64,000 nucleotides of DNA from an uncultured bacterium (GTDB lineage: Bacteria; Bacillota_I; Bacilli_A; Erysipelotrichales; Erysipelotrichaceae): positions 124,001-188,000 of the forward strand of contig CAINEY010000011.1 in NCBI GenBank assembly GCA_903847945.1. The letters run 5' to 3'. The translations under genes were made by a program, and so were the position numbers. This document shows, one piece after another, positions 8,363-16,386 of this stretch. Numbering within the stretch: position 1 is the stretch's first letter; each line of letters begins with the position of its first letter. The notes under the pieces were generated by a model that was not told the origin of the DNA, did no database searches, and saw only the letters and a list, made by a program, of their open reading frames with translations.

Positions 8363-9539
8363 ACTTCTTATCGGGGCATTGGCCCTGTTGGCCGTATTGA
8401 CGATGGTGATGGTCCCGACCCAAGCGGTACGGGAAACCAACGTCTATTTCTTTTACTCGCAAGGGTGCATGACCTGTGCCGCGGAAGAAGTGTATCTGGA
8501 TGAGCTGGAAGCTACCGACGAGAACCTGGTCATCCACCGGTATGAGATTGCCTTCGATCAAGAAAACCAAGCGATGGTGAAAGAAATCGAAAAGGTCTTG
8601 GGTATCAAGATCCGTTCAACGCCGACCCTGTTGATCGGACGCAAAGCCATCGTTGGGTTCACCAAAGGTAATACCGAAAACGACATCGAAGCCGCCATCA
8701 AGTACTTCCGCGACAACAATGTCCGGGATGTGGTGGGTGAACTTTTAGGCATCGTTGAACCCGGACAAGGAGTCGATATCGATCCGGACAATGCGATCAT
8801 CACGTTGCCGTTCTTCGGAGAAATCAATGCTAAGACGGTCTCGGTTCCGCTCTTGGGTATCGTCTTAGGGACCCTGGATGGGTTCAATCCGTGTGCGATG
8901 TGGGTCTTACTGCTGCTCATCAGCATGCTCTTCCATTTGGAAGAAACGTGGAAAAAATGGTTCTTGGGTGGGCTCTTCTTGGCTACCAGCGGGATCATGT
9001 ACTTTATGTTCATGCTGGCGTGGTTGAATGTGACCTTGCTCTTTGGGACGATCTCCTACATTCGACTCTTGATCGCCGCCATTGCCTTGATCGGCGGGAT
9101 CGCCAACATCCGCAAGTACATCATTACGCCTCCGGGCTGTGAAGTGGTGGATGACAAACAACGCAAGAAAATCTCACAACGCGTCAAACAGATCTTCAAT
9201 CAGCCGGTGTTTGTCTTGGCTTCGTTTGGGGTCGTGGTGTTGGCCGTATCGGTCAATCTGGTGGAGCTGATCTGTTCAGCCGGATTGCCGGTCATTTACA
9301 CGCAAGTGTTGTCCTTACAGAATCTCACCGGGGTGGAATACATCCTGTACTTGTTGCTGTATCTGTTTTTCTTCATGTTGGATGACGTGCTGATCTTTGT
9401 GATTGCCATGAAAACGGCTCAACTCAGTGGAATCTCCACCAAATACTCCCGTTGGGCGCACTTGGTTGGTGGGATCCTGATGATCGTATTGGCTGTTTTG
9501 ATGGCTGTTAAGCCGGAATGGCTGATGTTGAAATTCTAA
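8355..9539 (+). CDS. Secreted thioredoxin domain fused to CcdA/DsbD-like membrane domain
   Basis: A 394-residue protein. Residues 1-24 look like a signal or membrane anchor; about 25-135 form a thioredoxin/glutaredoxin fold with Cys38 and Cys41 (GCMTCAAE) and a cis-Pro loop (RSTPTLL). About 165-394 hold six or so membrane helices. A Cys in DGFNPCAMW of the first helix and one in [10 protein letters not shown] of a later helix match the paired membrane cysteines of the CcdA/DsbD family, which carry electrons from cytosolic thioredoxin to the outside. The neighbouring mini-thioredoxin is the obvious electron donor. The exported target (apocytochrome, peptide methionine sulfoxide or other thiol protein) is not evident. 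Confidence 0.82.
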   Translation: MRKLLIGALALLAVLTMVMVPTQAVRETNVYFFYSQGCMTCAAEEVYLDELEATDENLVIHRYEIAFDQENQAMVKEIEKVLGIKIRSTPTLLIGRKAIVGFTKGNTENDIEAAIKYFRDNNVRDVVGELLGIVEPGQGVDIDPDNAIITLPFFGEINAKTVSVPLLGIVLGTLDGFNPCAMWVLLLLISMLFHLEETWKKWFLGGLFLATSGIMYFMFMLAWLNVTLLFGTISYIRLLIAAIALIGGIANIRKYIITPPGCEVVDDKQRKKISQRVKQIFNQPVFVLASFGVVVLAVSVNLVELICSAGLPVIYTQVLSLQNLTGVEYILYLLLYLFFFMLDDVLIFVIAMKTAQLSGISTKYSRWAHLVGGILMIVLAVLMAVKPEWLMLKF

Positions 9540-9582
9540 TCAAAGCATGTCTTTGATAACCTTCCTGAAGGGGGGAATGGCG

Positions 9583-10407
9583 ATGTTTGCAACGTTTGAA
9601 CAATTAAATCCAGTGATGCAGGCTTTCTTGGCGACCCTGTTTACGTGGGGCGTCACGGCTTTGGGAGCCGCCCTGGTGTTTTTCTTTAAATCCATCAATA
9701 AGACTCTGCTCAACGGGATGCTGGGCTTTGCCGCCGGCGTTATGATCGCCGCCAGTTTCTGGTCGCTTTTGGCTCCAGCCATCTCGATGGCTGAAGAGCT
9801 GGGTCAAACCGCCTTCATGACGGCGACCATCGGGTTTTTGGGTGGAGGTGCCTTTCTGTATCTGGTGGATAAAGTCTTACCGCACTTGCACTTAGGTTTA
9901 GAGACCGATAAAGCGGAGGGTGTGAAAACGCATTGGCAGCGCAGTGTGCTTTTAGTGCTCGCGATCACCTTGCACAACATTCCGGAAGGATTGGCCGTCG
10001 GGGTCGCCTTTGGGGCTGTTGCGGCGGGGATCGGAACGTCCGCATCCTTGGCCGGAGCCATCGCCTTGGCGATCGGGATCGGTTTACAGAACTTTCCGGA
10101 GGGGGCTGCCGTCTCCATTCCCTTGCGTCGGGAAGGCTTCAGCCGATTTAAAGCCTTTATCTATGGTCAAGCCTCGGGTCTGGTGGAACCGATTGCCGGG
10201 GTGCTGGGCGCTTACGCGGTGATTCGGCTTCAACCGATCTTGCCGTATGCCTTGGCGTTTGCTGCCGGAGCGATGATGTATGTCGTCATCGAAGAGCTCA
10301 TTCCTGAAGCCCAGCGCGAAGAAGGCGGCTCGAAGACCGACATCGCGACCATTGGGGCCATGCTGGGATTTGCCGTCATGATGATCTTGGATGTGGCCTT
10401 GGGCTAA
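9583..10407 (+). CDS. ZIP family divalent metal transporter
   Basis: About 274 residues and eight membrane helices. The metal-site motifs of ZIP helices IV and V are clear: [10 protein letters not shown] and QNFPEGAAV. The family moves Zn2+, Fe2+ or Mn2+ into the cytosol. I chose the ATG at 9583 because AAGGGGGGA lies six bases upstream; ATGs at 9547 and 9577 are in frame but lie before or too close to that site. It follows the CcdA-like gene by 43 bases and may share its transcript. Metal specificity cannot be inferred. Confidence 0.87.
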   Translation: MFATFEQLNPVMQAFLATLFTWGVTALGAALVFFFKSINKTLLNGMLGFAAGVMIAASFWSLLAPAISMAEELGQTAFMTATIGFLGGGAFLYLVDKVLPHLHLGLETDKAEGVKTHWQRSVLLVLAITLHNIPEGLAVGVAFGAVAAGIGTSASLAGAIALAIGIGLQNFPEGAAVSIPLRREGFSRFKAFIYGQASGLVEPIAGVLGAYAVIRLQPILPYALAFAAGAMMYVVIEELIPEAQREEGGSKTDIATIGAMLGFAVMMILDVALG

Positions 10408-10503
10408 ATGAAAAGAACCTTACGAATGATGTCATCTCAAAGTCAGGGAAATCTCATGCGCACGCTGGGAAATCTGCTCTATAATGATGTTGGTCCACTA
10501 TGA
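10408..10503 (+). CDS. Possible 31-residue leader ORF coupled to the decarboxylase
   Basis: An ATG placed directly after the ZIP stop codon opens a 31-codon frame whose TGA overlaps the decarboxylase ATG as ATGA. There is no ribosome binding site in front of it and the peptide (starting MKRTLRMMSS) resembles nothing I know. The exact overlap is what one expects of a translationally coupled leader peptide, but it may be chance. A TATAAT at 10480-10485 lies inside it and could start a transcript that skips it. Confidence 0.25.
   Translation: MKRTLRMMSSQSQGNLMRTLGNLLYNDVGPL
10480..10485 (+). promoter_or_regulatory. Likely -10 box of the polyamine operon
   Basis: TATAAT 14 bases before the ATG at 10500, predicting a leader of about eight bases without a Shine-Dalgarno site. 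No convincing -35 was seen. Confidence 0.5.
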
Positions 10504-11957
10504 AATCCAACAAATCACCTCAAGAGAAAGCCCCGATCGTTTCAGCCCTTCAAGAGAATATTGCGAAGCGCACCGTCAGTTTCGATGTGCCGGGTCACAA
10601 GCAAGGGCAGGGTAACCCGCTCTTACGCGACTTCATCGGAAAACAAGCCTTACAGTACGATGTCAACAGCCGCCGGGATTTGGACAATTTGATCCATCCT
10701 ACCGGCATTATTCTGGAAGCCGAAAAACTGGCTGCCAAGGCTTTCAAAGCCGGGCATGCCTTTTTTATCGTCAATGGCACCTCAGCCGGTGTTCAAACGA
10801 TGGTCATGAGCGTCGCCAAAGCCGGTGAGAAAATCATCATGCCGCGCAACGTTCATCGCTCGGCCATCAATGCCTTGATCTTAACCGGAGCCATTCCGGT
10901 GTATGTCAATCCCGGGATCGACATGAACCTGGGCATCTCCCTGGGAATGAGCCTGAAAGACGTGGCTTCAGCCATCGATGAACATCCGGATGCGAAGGCA
11001 GTCTTCGTCAATAACCCGACCTATTACGGGGTGTGTTCCAACCTGAAAGGGATCGTCGATTTGGCCCATGCCCACGGAATGAAAGTCATCGTCGATGAAG
11101 CACATGGGACGCATTATTACTTCGGAAAGAACCTACCGATGAGTGCCATGGCTGCCGGTGCGGACATGTCGGCCGTCAGTATGCATAAAACCGGAGGATC
11201 GTTGACGCAGTCCTCGTTCTTATTGATCAAAGACGCCAAAGAGACGGCGTATGTACGCAAAGTGCTCAACTTGACGCACACGACGTCAGGCTCTTACTTA
11301 TTGACGGCATCCTTGGATCTGTCGCGTAAATATCTGGCTTTAAATGGAGCCAAACTGTTTGCGAAGGTCGTGGAGATCACCGAATATGCCCGACAGGAGA
11401 TCAATGAGATCGATGGGTACTATGCCTTTGGGAAGGAACTCATCAACGGAGATACCGTGTATGACTTCGATGTGACGAAACTGGCGGTGTATACAGCCGG
11501 GATTGGACTCAACGGCATCGAAGTGTACGATCTTCTGCGTGACAAATACGACATCCAGATCGAATTTGGGGATCTGGGCAATATCCTGGCCATGGTGTCT
11601 ATCGGGGATACGATTCCCAAGGTGGAACGTCTGATCGGTGCCCTCGATGAGATCCGGGATGTGTATGGAAAAGAATCGGTGATGTTGAAGACGCAGGAGT
11701 ACCTGCATCCCATCGTGCGCTTATCGCCGGAAGCGGCGTTCTATGCCCCGCAGAAGAAGGTCAAGTTTGCGAGTAGTGCGGGACGCATCAGTGCGGAAAT
11801 GCTGATGGCGTATCCTCCGGGCATTCCGGTCTTGGCTCCAGGGGAAGAAATCACCCAGGCAGCCATCGATACGATTCTTTACGCCAAAGCGCACGGCAGT
11901 TTCATCACCGGGGTCGAAGACCCCACCATTACCACCATTAAGGTGCTGGAGGTCTGA
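10500..11957 (+). CDS. speA: Orn/Lys/Arg decarboxylase, probably arginine decarboxylase
   Basis: A 485-residue PLP decarboxylase of the fold-I Orn/Lys/Arg family in the short form found in Bacillota. It has DEAHG (199-203) for the PLP ring and the Schiff-base Lys230 in SMHKTGG. The family covers lysine, ornithine and arginine decarboxylases. Here the two downstream genes are spermidine synthase and agmatinase, so arginine to agmatine is the most likely reaction. Its stop overlaps the speE start (TGATG). There is no SpeD (AdoMet decarboxylase) next to it. Confidence 0.87.
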   Translation: MKSNKSPQEKAPIVSALQENIAKRTVSFDVPGHKQGQGNPLLRDFIGKQALQYDVNSRRDLDNLIHPTGIILEAEKLAAKAFKAGHAFFIVNGTSAGVQTMVMSVAKAGEKIIMPRNVHRSAINALILTGAIPVYVNPGIDMNLGISLGMSLKDVASAIDEHPDAKAVFVNNPTYYGVCSNLKGIVDLAHAHGMKVIVDEAHGTHYYFGKNLPMSAMAAGADMSAVSMHKTGGSLTQSSFLLIKDAKETAYVRKVLNLTHTTSGSYLLTASLDLSRKYLALNGAKLFAKVVEITEYARQEINEIDGYYAFGKELINGDTVYDFDVTKLAVYTAGIGLNGIEVYDLLRDKYDIQIEFGDLGNILAMVSIGDTIPKVERLIGALDEIRDVYGKESVMLKTQEYLHPIVRLSPEAAFYAPQKKVKFASSAGRISAEMLMAYPPGIPVLAPGEEITQAAIDTILYAKAHGSFITGVEDPTITTIKVLEV

Positions 11958-12814
11958 TGGAATTTTGGTTTACGGAAGAACATTCCGATGATGTCCGTTT
12001 CTCGATGCGCATCAAGCGCCATTTGTTTTCGAGACAGACCCCGTATCAGCAAATCGACATCTTTGAATCAGTGGAGTTTGGGAAAGTCCTCATCTTGGAT
12101 GATTCCGTGGTCATTACCGAGAAAGATGAGTTTATCTATCATGAGATGATGGTGCATGTGGCCATGGCGGCCCATCCGGCCATCACCAACGTCTTGGTCG
12201 TGGGTGGATCCAACGGGGGCGTTGTGCGTGAACTCATCAAGTACCCTAATCTCATTCGTATCGATGTGGTGGAAGCCGATGAAGAGCTCTTTCGGGCTTG
12301 TCGGTTGCATTTCCCCAAATTGACCAAATCCTTGGATGACCCGCGCGTCAACATCAGAGTCTCCGATGGGATGAAATACGTTCGTAAACACAACGGGGTC
12401 TACGATTTAATTCTCATCGATTCGACCGATCCGTTTGGGCCCAATGAGCCGCTCTTTACCCGGGAGTTCTACGGAAACTGCTTTACCGCGCTGAATGCAG
12501 ATGGGATCCTGGTCACTCAACAAGAATCCCCGTTCTACCCCAAGACGGCGGAAGCCATGGTGAAGGCGGTGGCGCGCATGCGCCAGCTCTTCCCGATTGT
12601 CCGGGTCTATCAGGCGCATATCCCGTCCTATCCCTCAGGGCTCTGGCTCTTCTCGTTCGCCTCGAAGACGATCCATCCGTTTCATGACTTGGAAATTCGG
12701 GCATGGGAGGCCTTAAAGCTAAGTACCCGCTATTATAATGGGGACATCCATCATGGGTGTTTCGCCTTACCTAACACCATCAAGGAGGACTTACTCAATG
12801 AAACTCAACGCTAA
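11957..12814 (+). CDS. speE: Spermidine synthase (polyamine aminopropyltransferase)
   Basis: A 285-residue enzyme moving the aminopropyl group of decarboxylated AdoMet to putrescine. The small N-terminal beta domain is followed by a Rossmann methyltransferase-like core with Asp155 and Asp158 in LIDSTDPFGP, the catalytic pair. The usual GGGDGG loop reads GGSNGG (83-88), so the normally acidic residue is Asn86, which could alter substrate choice. It is coupled to the decarboxylase upstream, and its last 17 bases overlap agmatinase. Confidence 0.9.
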   Translation: MEFWFTEEHSDDVRFSMRIKRHLFSRQTPYQQIDIFESVEFGKVLILDDSVVITEKDEFIYHEMMVHVAMAAHPAITNVLVVGGSNGGVVRELIKYPNLIRIDVVEADEELFRACRLHFPKLTKSLDDPRVNIRVSDGMKYVRKHNGVYDLILIDSTDPFGPNEPLFTREFYGNCFTALNADGILVTQQESPFYPKTAEAMVKAVARMRQLFPIVRVYQAHIPSYPSGLWLFSFASKTIHPFHDLEIRAWEALKLSTRYYNGDIHHGCFALPNTIKEDLLNETQR

Positions 12815-13664
12815 CATCGCGACGTTTGTCGGATGCAAAACGGATTACGACAATGCGCAGATCGTGCTTTTTGGCGCACCGTTTGATTCGACCACGTCCT
12901 ATCGTCCGGGAACCCGTTTCGGACCTTCCGCCATCCGTACCGAATCCATCGGTTTGGAAACCTATTCCCCGTATTCTGACGGAGATTTGATCGACTGTAA
13001 GATCTTTGATTCTGGGGATCTGGTCTTACCTTTTGGCAGTGCCGAACGCGCCTTGGAAGAAATCTATCAGCGTACCAAGACCATCGTCGATGACGGGAAG
13101 ATCCCGTTTATGCTGGGCGGGGAACACACGGTCACTTACGGGGCCTTCAAGGCTGTCTTTGAAAAGTATCCCGATGTGCACTTGATCCATTTCGATGCGC
13201 ACACCGATCTGCGCGACACGTATTACGGAGAGTGGTACTCCCACGCCACCGTCATCAAGCGCTGTTACGACCTGGTGGGCGACAAGAAAATCTATCACTT
13301 TGGTTTGCGTTCCGGAGCGCGCGATGAATTCATCTTTGCCCAAGAGCACGACATCCTCGAAAAACACAGCTGTAAGACTTTGGACCTTGCTTTGGCTCAA
13401 CTCCAAGGGAAACCGGTCTACATCACCATCGACTTGGATTGTCTGGATCCGTCCTTCTTCCCGGGAACGGGAACCCCGGAAAGCGGTGGAATCAGCTTCA
13501 TGGAGCTCTTGGATTCTGTGTTGAAGATGAGCCACTTGAAGGTGGTCGGGATGGATCTCAATGAACTTTCGCCCATCTACGACCAATCCCAAGCCTCCAC
13601 GGCACTGGCTTGCAAGCTAACCCGTGAATCGCTGATTGCCTTAAGCCTCAACGTAAAAAAATAG
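12798..13664 (+). CDS. speB: Agmatinase
   Basis: A 288-residue ureohydrolase with all binuclear Mn ligands: His110 (GGEH), Asp133, His135 and Asp137 (HFDAHTD), Asp212 and Asp214 (TIDLDCLDP). It should cut agmatine to putrescine and urea. The start at 12798 follows AAGGAGGA; an earlier in-frame ATG at 12738 lies far inside speE. A TATAAT at 12734-12739 inside speE could give a separate transcript. With speA and speE it forms the arginine to agmatine to putrescine to spermidine route. Confidence 0.92.
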   Translation: MKLNANIATFVGCKTDYDNAQIVLFGAPFDSTTSYRPGTRFGPSAIRTESIGLETYSPYSDGDLIDCKIFDSGDLVLPFGSAERALEEIYQRTKTIVDDGKIPFMLGGEHTVTYGAFKAVFEKYPDVHLIHFDAHTDLRDTYYGEWYSHATVIKRCYDLVGDKKIYHFGLRSGARDEFIFAQEHDILEKHSCKTLDLALAQLQGKPVYITIDLDCLDPSFFPGTGTPESGGISFMELLDSVLKMSHLKVVGMDLNELSPIYDQSQASTALACKLTRESLIALSLNVKK

Positions 13665-13687
13665 CCCGTCGGGCTATTTTCTTTTTA
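13655..13687. terminator. Bidirectional terminator between speB and gpx
   Basis: AATAGCCC - GTC - GGGCTATT flanked by A and T runs. The minus-strand gpx stop codon (13674-13676) lies in the second arm. Confidence 0.85.
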
Positions 13688-14159
13688 GAGCGTGTTCGAT
13701 GGCATGCATCAGGCTCATTGGTTCCACGGTTGGATCGTAACGTTGGATGAGTTTTCCGTCACGCCCGATCAGAAACTTCGTAAAATTCCACGGGATCTTC
13801 TTGATGGCCAAGGGATCGTGATCGGCGGCTTTGAGGGCCACGAAAAGGGGATGAGCGTTGGCTCCGTTGACATCCACTTTCCTAAACATGGGGAAGGTGA
13901 CATCGTAGGTGATCCGGCAGAAATCCAAAATACCCTGACCGTCTAAGGGTTCTTGATGACCAAACTGATCGCAGGGGAATCCCAAGACGATGAAGCCTTC
14001 TTCGCAATAGCGGTGATAAAGCGCCTGCAAGCCCTGAAACTGCGGCGTAAACCCGCACTGCGAAGCCGTGTTGACGATCAAGACGACTTTATCGCGCAAC
14101 TGATCGAAAGGAAACAAGGTTCCATCAGCCAGCGGCACGGAGAATTCGTAAAGATTCAC
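13674..14159 (-). CDS. Glutathione peroxidase family thiol peroxidase
   Basis: A 161-residue protein with the peroxidatic Cys35 in NTASQCGFTPQ, Gln64 in GFPCDQFGHQEP, and the Trp of IPWNFTKFL, the classic triad. Selenocysteine is replaced by cysteine. The extra Cys62 in GFPCDQ is the position often used as resolving cysteine in thioredoxin-dependent members, so thioredoxin rather than glutathione is the likely reductant. It starts with GTG at 14159, overlapping the mscL stop (GTGA), so both should be made from one mRNA. Confidence 0.9.
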   Translation of the reverse strand: MNLYEFSVPLADGTLFPFDQLRDKVVLIVNTASQCGFTPQFQGLQALYHRYCEEGFIVLGFPCDQFGHQEPLDGQGILDFCRITYDVTFPMFRKVDVNGANAHPLFVALKAADHDPLAIKKIPWNFTKFLIGRDGKLIQRYDPTVEPMSLMHAIEHALKRK

Positions 14160-14557
14160 TTTTTAGCCAGGGCTTTTTCGATGCGTTTGAGGACATCCAG
14201 TTCCGTCTCGACCGGAGCCGGAGCCGGTTTTTCTTCTTCTTTGCGTTTGAAGCGGGCCAAGGCTTTGACCATCATGAAGATGGATAAGGCGATAATGATG
14301 AAGTCGATGACGTTTTTCAGGAAGCTGCCCACCAAAAGAGCGACTTCGGTCTTGTCGCCGACAGCTTCAACCAGGACGATCTTGATGTCGTTGAAGTTGA
14401 GTCCGCCGGTCAGAATGGAGATCACCGGCATGATGATGTCGTTGACCAGGGAACTGACGATCTTTCCGAAAGCAGAGCCCATGATGACCCCGATGGCCAG
14501 ATCGAGCACGTTGCCTTTGGAGGCGAAGTCTTTGAAGTCTTTTAAGAATTGTTTCAT
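14156..14557 (-). CDS. mscL: Large-conductance mechanosensitive channel
   Basis: A 133-residue protein with the MscL pattern: an amphipathic N-terminal helix (MKQFLKDFKDF), the first membrane helix with VLDLAIGVIMGSAFGKIV, a periplasmic-type loop, a second helix, and an acidic/basic C-terminal helix. It opens under membrane tension to release osmolytes on hypo-osmotic shock. GAGGT precedes the ATG at 14557. A TATAAT on the minus strand (14578-14583) drives it divergently from the TauE gene. Translationally coupled to gpx. Confidence 0.94.
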   Translation of the reverse strand: MKQFLKDFKDFASKGNVLDLAIGVIMGSAFGKIVSSLVNDIIMPVISILTGGLNFNDIKIVLVEAVGDKTEVALLVGSFLKNVIDFIIIALSIFMMVKALARFKRKEEEKPAPAPVETELDVLKRIEKALAKK

Positions 14558-14591
14558 GGTATTACCTCGTTAGGTTCATTATACCCGATTA

Positions 14592-14600
14592 TGTTAGAAT
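14592..14600 (+). promoter_or_regulatory. Extended -10 promoter of the TauE/exonuclease unit
   Basis: TGTTAGAAT, the extended form TGnTAGAAT. It is followed by a short leader with GAGGT before the ATG at 14617. The minus-strand mscL promoter lies about ten bases away. Confidence 0.6.
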
Positions 14601-14616
14601 AGAGCACAGTGAGGTC

Positions 14617-15366
14617 ATGATGGACGGAGTCTGGATTATCGTACCGCTGGTGTTTCTGGCGGGATTCATCGATGCGATCGCAGGCGGAGGCGGATTAATT
14701 GCCTTGCCGGCGTATTTGTTTGCGGGTGTTCCGATCCACTTGGCCATGGGCACCAATAAATTGTCATCATCGATCGGGACTTTCAGTGCCACGGTGACCT
14801 TCCTTCTCCACAAACGAATCGTGATCAACGTGGCCTTGATTTCAGCCGGATTGGCCTTAATCGGTTCGTGGATCGGATCATCCTTGGCGCTGGTCATGGA
14901 TGCCTCCGTCTTGAAGACCGTGCTTATCTTTGTCTTACCGGTCATGGCGGTCATCATTCTTCGGCCGCGAAAAGAGGTCGAGGTGACTGAAAAAGCCTCC
15001 ATCGATTGGCTGCGCATCGGACTCATTACGTTTTTTGTGGGCATGTATGACGGGTTTATCGGTCCGGGGACCGGAAGTCTTTTGATCTTTGGGTTTGTGT
15101 CCGTGTTGGGCATGAGTTACACGCAAGCCTCGGCCAATGCGAAAGTGGTCAATCTGGCCAGTGGGGTTGCGGCCGTGGTGACCTTTGGGCTCAGTGGGCA
15201 AATCAATGTCCCTTTGGGCTTAGTGGCGGCGGCCTTCAGTGTGGCCGGTAATCTCTCCGGGTCGCTGTTGGCGATCCGATTTGGAAAGAAAGTGATTCAG
15301 CCCTTGCTGATCGGGGTGTTCTCGCTCCTCATGATCCGCTTGATCCTGGATGTGTTAGGCGTATGA
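14617..15366 (+). CDS. TSUP (TauE/SafE) family anion transporter
   Basis: A 249-residue protein with about eight membrane helices in two repeats. The glycine-rich FIDAIAGGGGLI at the N-terminal repeat and GMYDGFIGPGTGSLL in the second repeat are the marks of the TauE/SafE family, which exports sulfite, sulfoacetate or other sulfur-containing anions. GAGGT lies before the ATG. It overlaps the exonuclease gene by four bases. The substrate is unknown; the cysteine-desulfurase and CysE genes elsewhere in the window make a sulfur compound plausible, but no direct link is seen. Confidence 0.87.
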   Translation: MMDGVWIIVPLVFLAGFIDAIAGGGGLIALPAYLFAGVPIHLAMGTNKLSSSIGTFSATVTFLLHKRIVINVALISAGLALIGSWIGSSLALVMDASVLKTVLIFVLPVMAVIILRPRKEVEVTEKASIDWLRIGLITFFVGMYDGFIGPGTGSLLIFGFVSVLGMSYTQASANAKVVNLASGVAAVVTFGLSGQINVPLGLVAAAFSVAGNLSGSLLAIRFGKKVIQPLLIGVFSLLMIRLILDVLGV

Positions 15367-15920
15367 AACTGAGTGTCATCGATTTTGAGACAGCGAATAA
15401 TTCATCAGCCAGTGCCTGTTCGATCGGGATCGTGGTGATTGAGGATGGGGTGGTGCTTCATGAAGCTGTCCATCTGATCAAACCGCACCAAAGCGTCCGT
15501 TACTTCTTACGTGAAAACATCGCGATCCATGGGATCGAACCGGAAATGGTGGAACATGAACCGGAGTTCGATGCGATCTGGCCTTTGCTGTATCCGTGGC
15601 TGGATAAAGGCGTTGTGGCGGCTCATCACGCTCCTTTTGATTTGGGTGTGCTGAATGCGCTCTTGGCGCTCTACGGGCTCTCTAAGCCCTTATGTATGGT
15701 CATCGATACGGTGGAAGTGGCCCGTAAAGTCTACCCGCATCTTCCGAATCATCGCCTCAATACGGTGTGTGCTTATTTGGACATTCCCCTCAATCATCAC
15801 GAGGCCTTATCGGATGCCCGGGGGAGTGCCTTGATCCTGTTGAATGCCATGGCCCATCTCAACGATTACGATCTGGGCTCACTCATTCGTCATCTTCGTT
15901 TGAAAGAAATCGTCCTGTAG
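15363..15920 (+). CDS. DEDDh 3'-5' exonuclease (DnaQ/epsilon-like)
   Basis: A 185-residue exonuclease with DFETAN (Asp6 and Glu8), HHAPFD (about 82-87), and HRLNTVC...HEALSDARG giving the final His/Asp of the DEDDh set. It lacks other domains (no BRCT, no helicase), so it is a free-standing epsilon-type proofreader or RNase T-like enzyme. It is coupled to the TauE gene by an ATGA overlap, with no clear functional link. Confidence 0.87.
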   Translation: MKLSVIDFETANNSSASACSIGIVVIEDGVVLHEAVHLIKPHQSVRYFLRENIAIHGIEPEMVEHEPEFDAIWPLLYPWLDKGVVAAHHAPFDLGVLNALLALYGLSKPLCMVIDTVEVARKVYPHLPNHRLNTVCAYLDIPLNHHEALSDARGSALILLNAMAHLNDYDLGSLIRHLRLKEIVL

Positions 15921-15972
15921 TGGTTAACTGTTTACATTATCCTTTTCATCGTTTACAATATTCATGAAACCT

Positions 15973-16365
15973 ATGGCTCAACTTGAAAACAATGCCTTTT
16001 TCTGGCAGAAACTCGACACTTTATATTTCTCGTCCTCGGTGGTGATCACCCAGCCGGCCGGATCCTCTCACCCGACGTACATCAACTTGGTGTACCCGGT
16101 GGATTACGGTTTTTTGAGCGATACGCTCAGTCAGGACGATTCCGGAATCGCCGTCTATAAAGGCTCGCTTTCGGACAATCAGGTCAACACGGTCATTATC
16201 GCCGCCGACATTCTGAAAAAAGACATCGAAGTGAAGTTGTTGGTGGGATGCAGCGTGGCGGAAGAAGATGCGATCTTGCGTTTCGTCAATCAAACCGATT
16301 TTCAGAAAACAATTCTGATCCGGCGCGGCAATGAAGTGCCGTCCTGGGGATTCTCTGAACAATAA
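15973..16365 (+). CDS. Small inorganic-pyrophosphatase-like protein
   Basis: About 130 residues (133 if the ATG at 15964 is used). The segment GSSHPTYINLVYPVDYGFL resembles the GSxHP/YPxDYGYL motif of a short Bacillota family annotated as inorganic pyrophosphatase. It is much shorter than normal family I enzymes (about 175) and lacks most of their DxDPxD acidic motif (here DDSGIAV), so activity is doubtful. TACAAT at 15954-15959 is too close to 15964, so I prefer ATG 15973. The stop lies just before a hairpin terminator. Confidence 0.65.
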   Translation: MAQLENNAFFWQKLDTLYFSSSVVITQPAGSSHPTYINLVYPVDYGFLSDTLSQDDSGIAVYKGSLSDNQVNTVIIAADILKKDIEVKLLVGCSVAEEDAILRFVNQTDFQKTILIRRGNEVPSWGFSEQ

Positions 16366-16386
16366 TGTCCGTTACGGACATTTTTC
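16364..16386 (+). terminator. Terminator directly before the RlmCD-type gene
   Basis: AATGTCCG - TTA - CGGACATT (16364-16371, 16375-16382), then TTTTTC. The next ATG begins at 16387, so the hairpin leaves no room for a leader and could also act as an attenuator. Confidence 0.8.
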
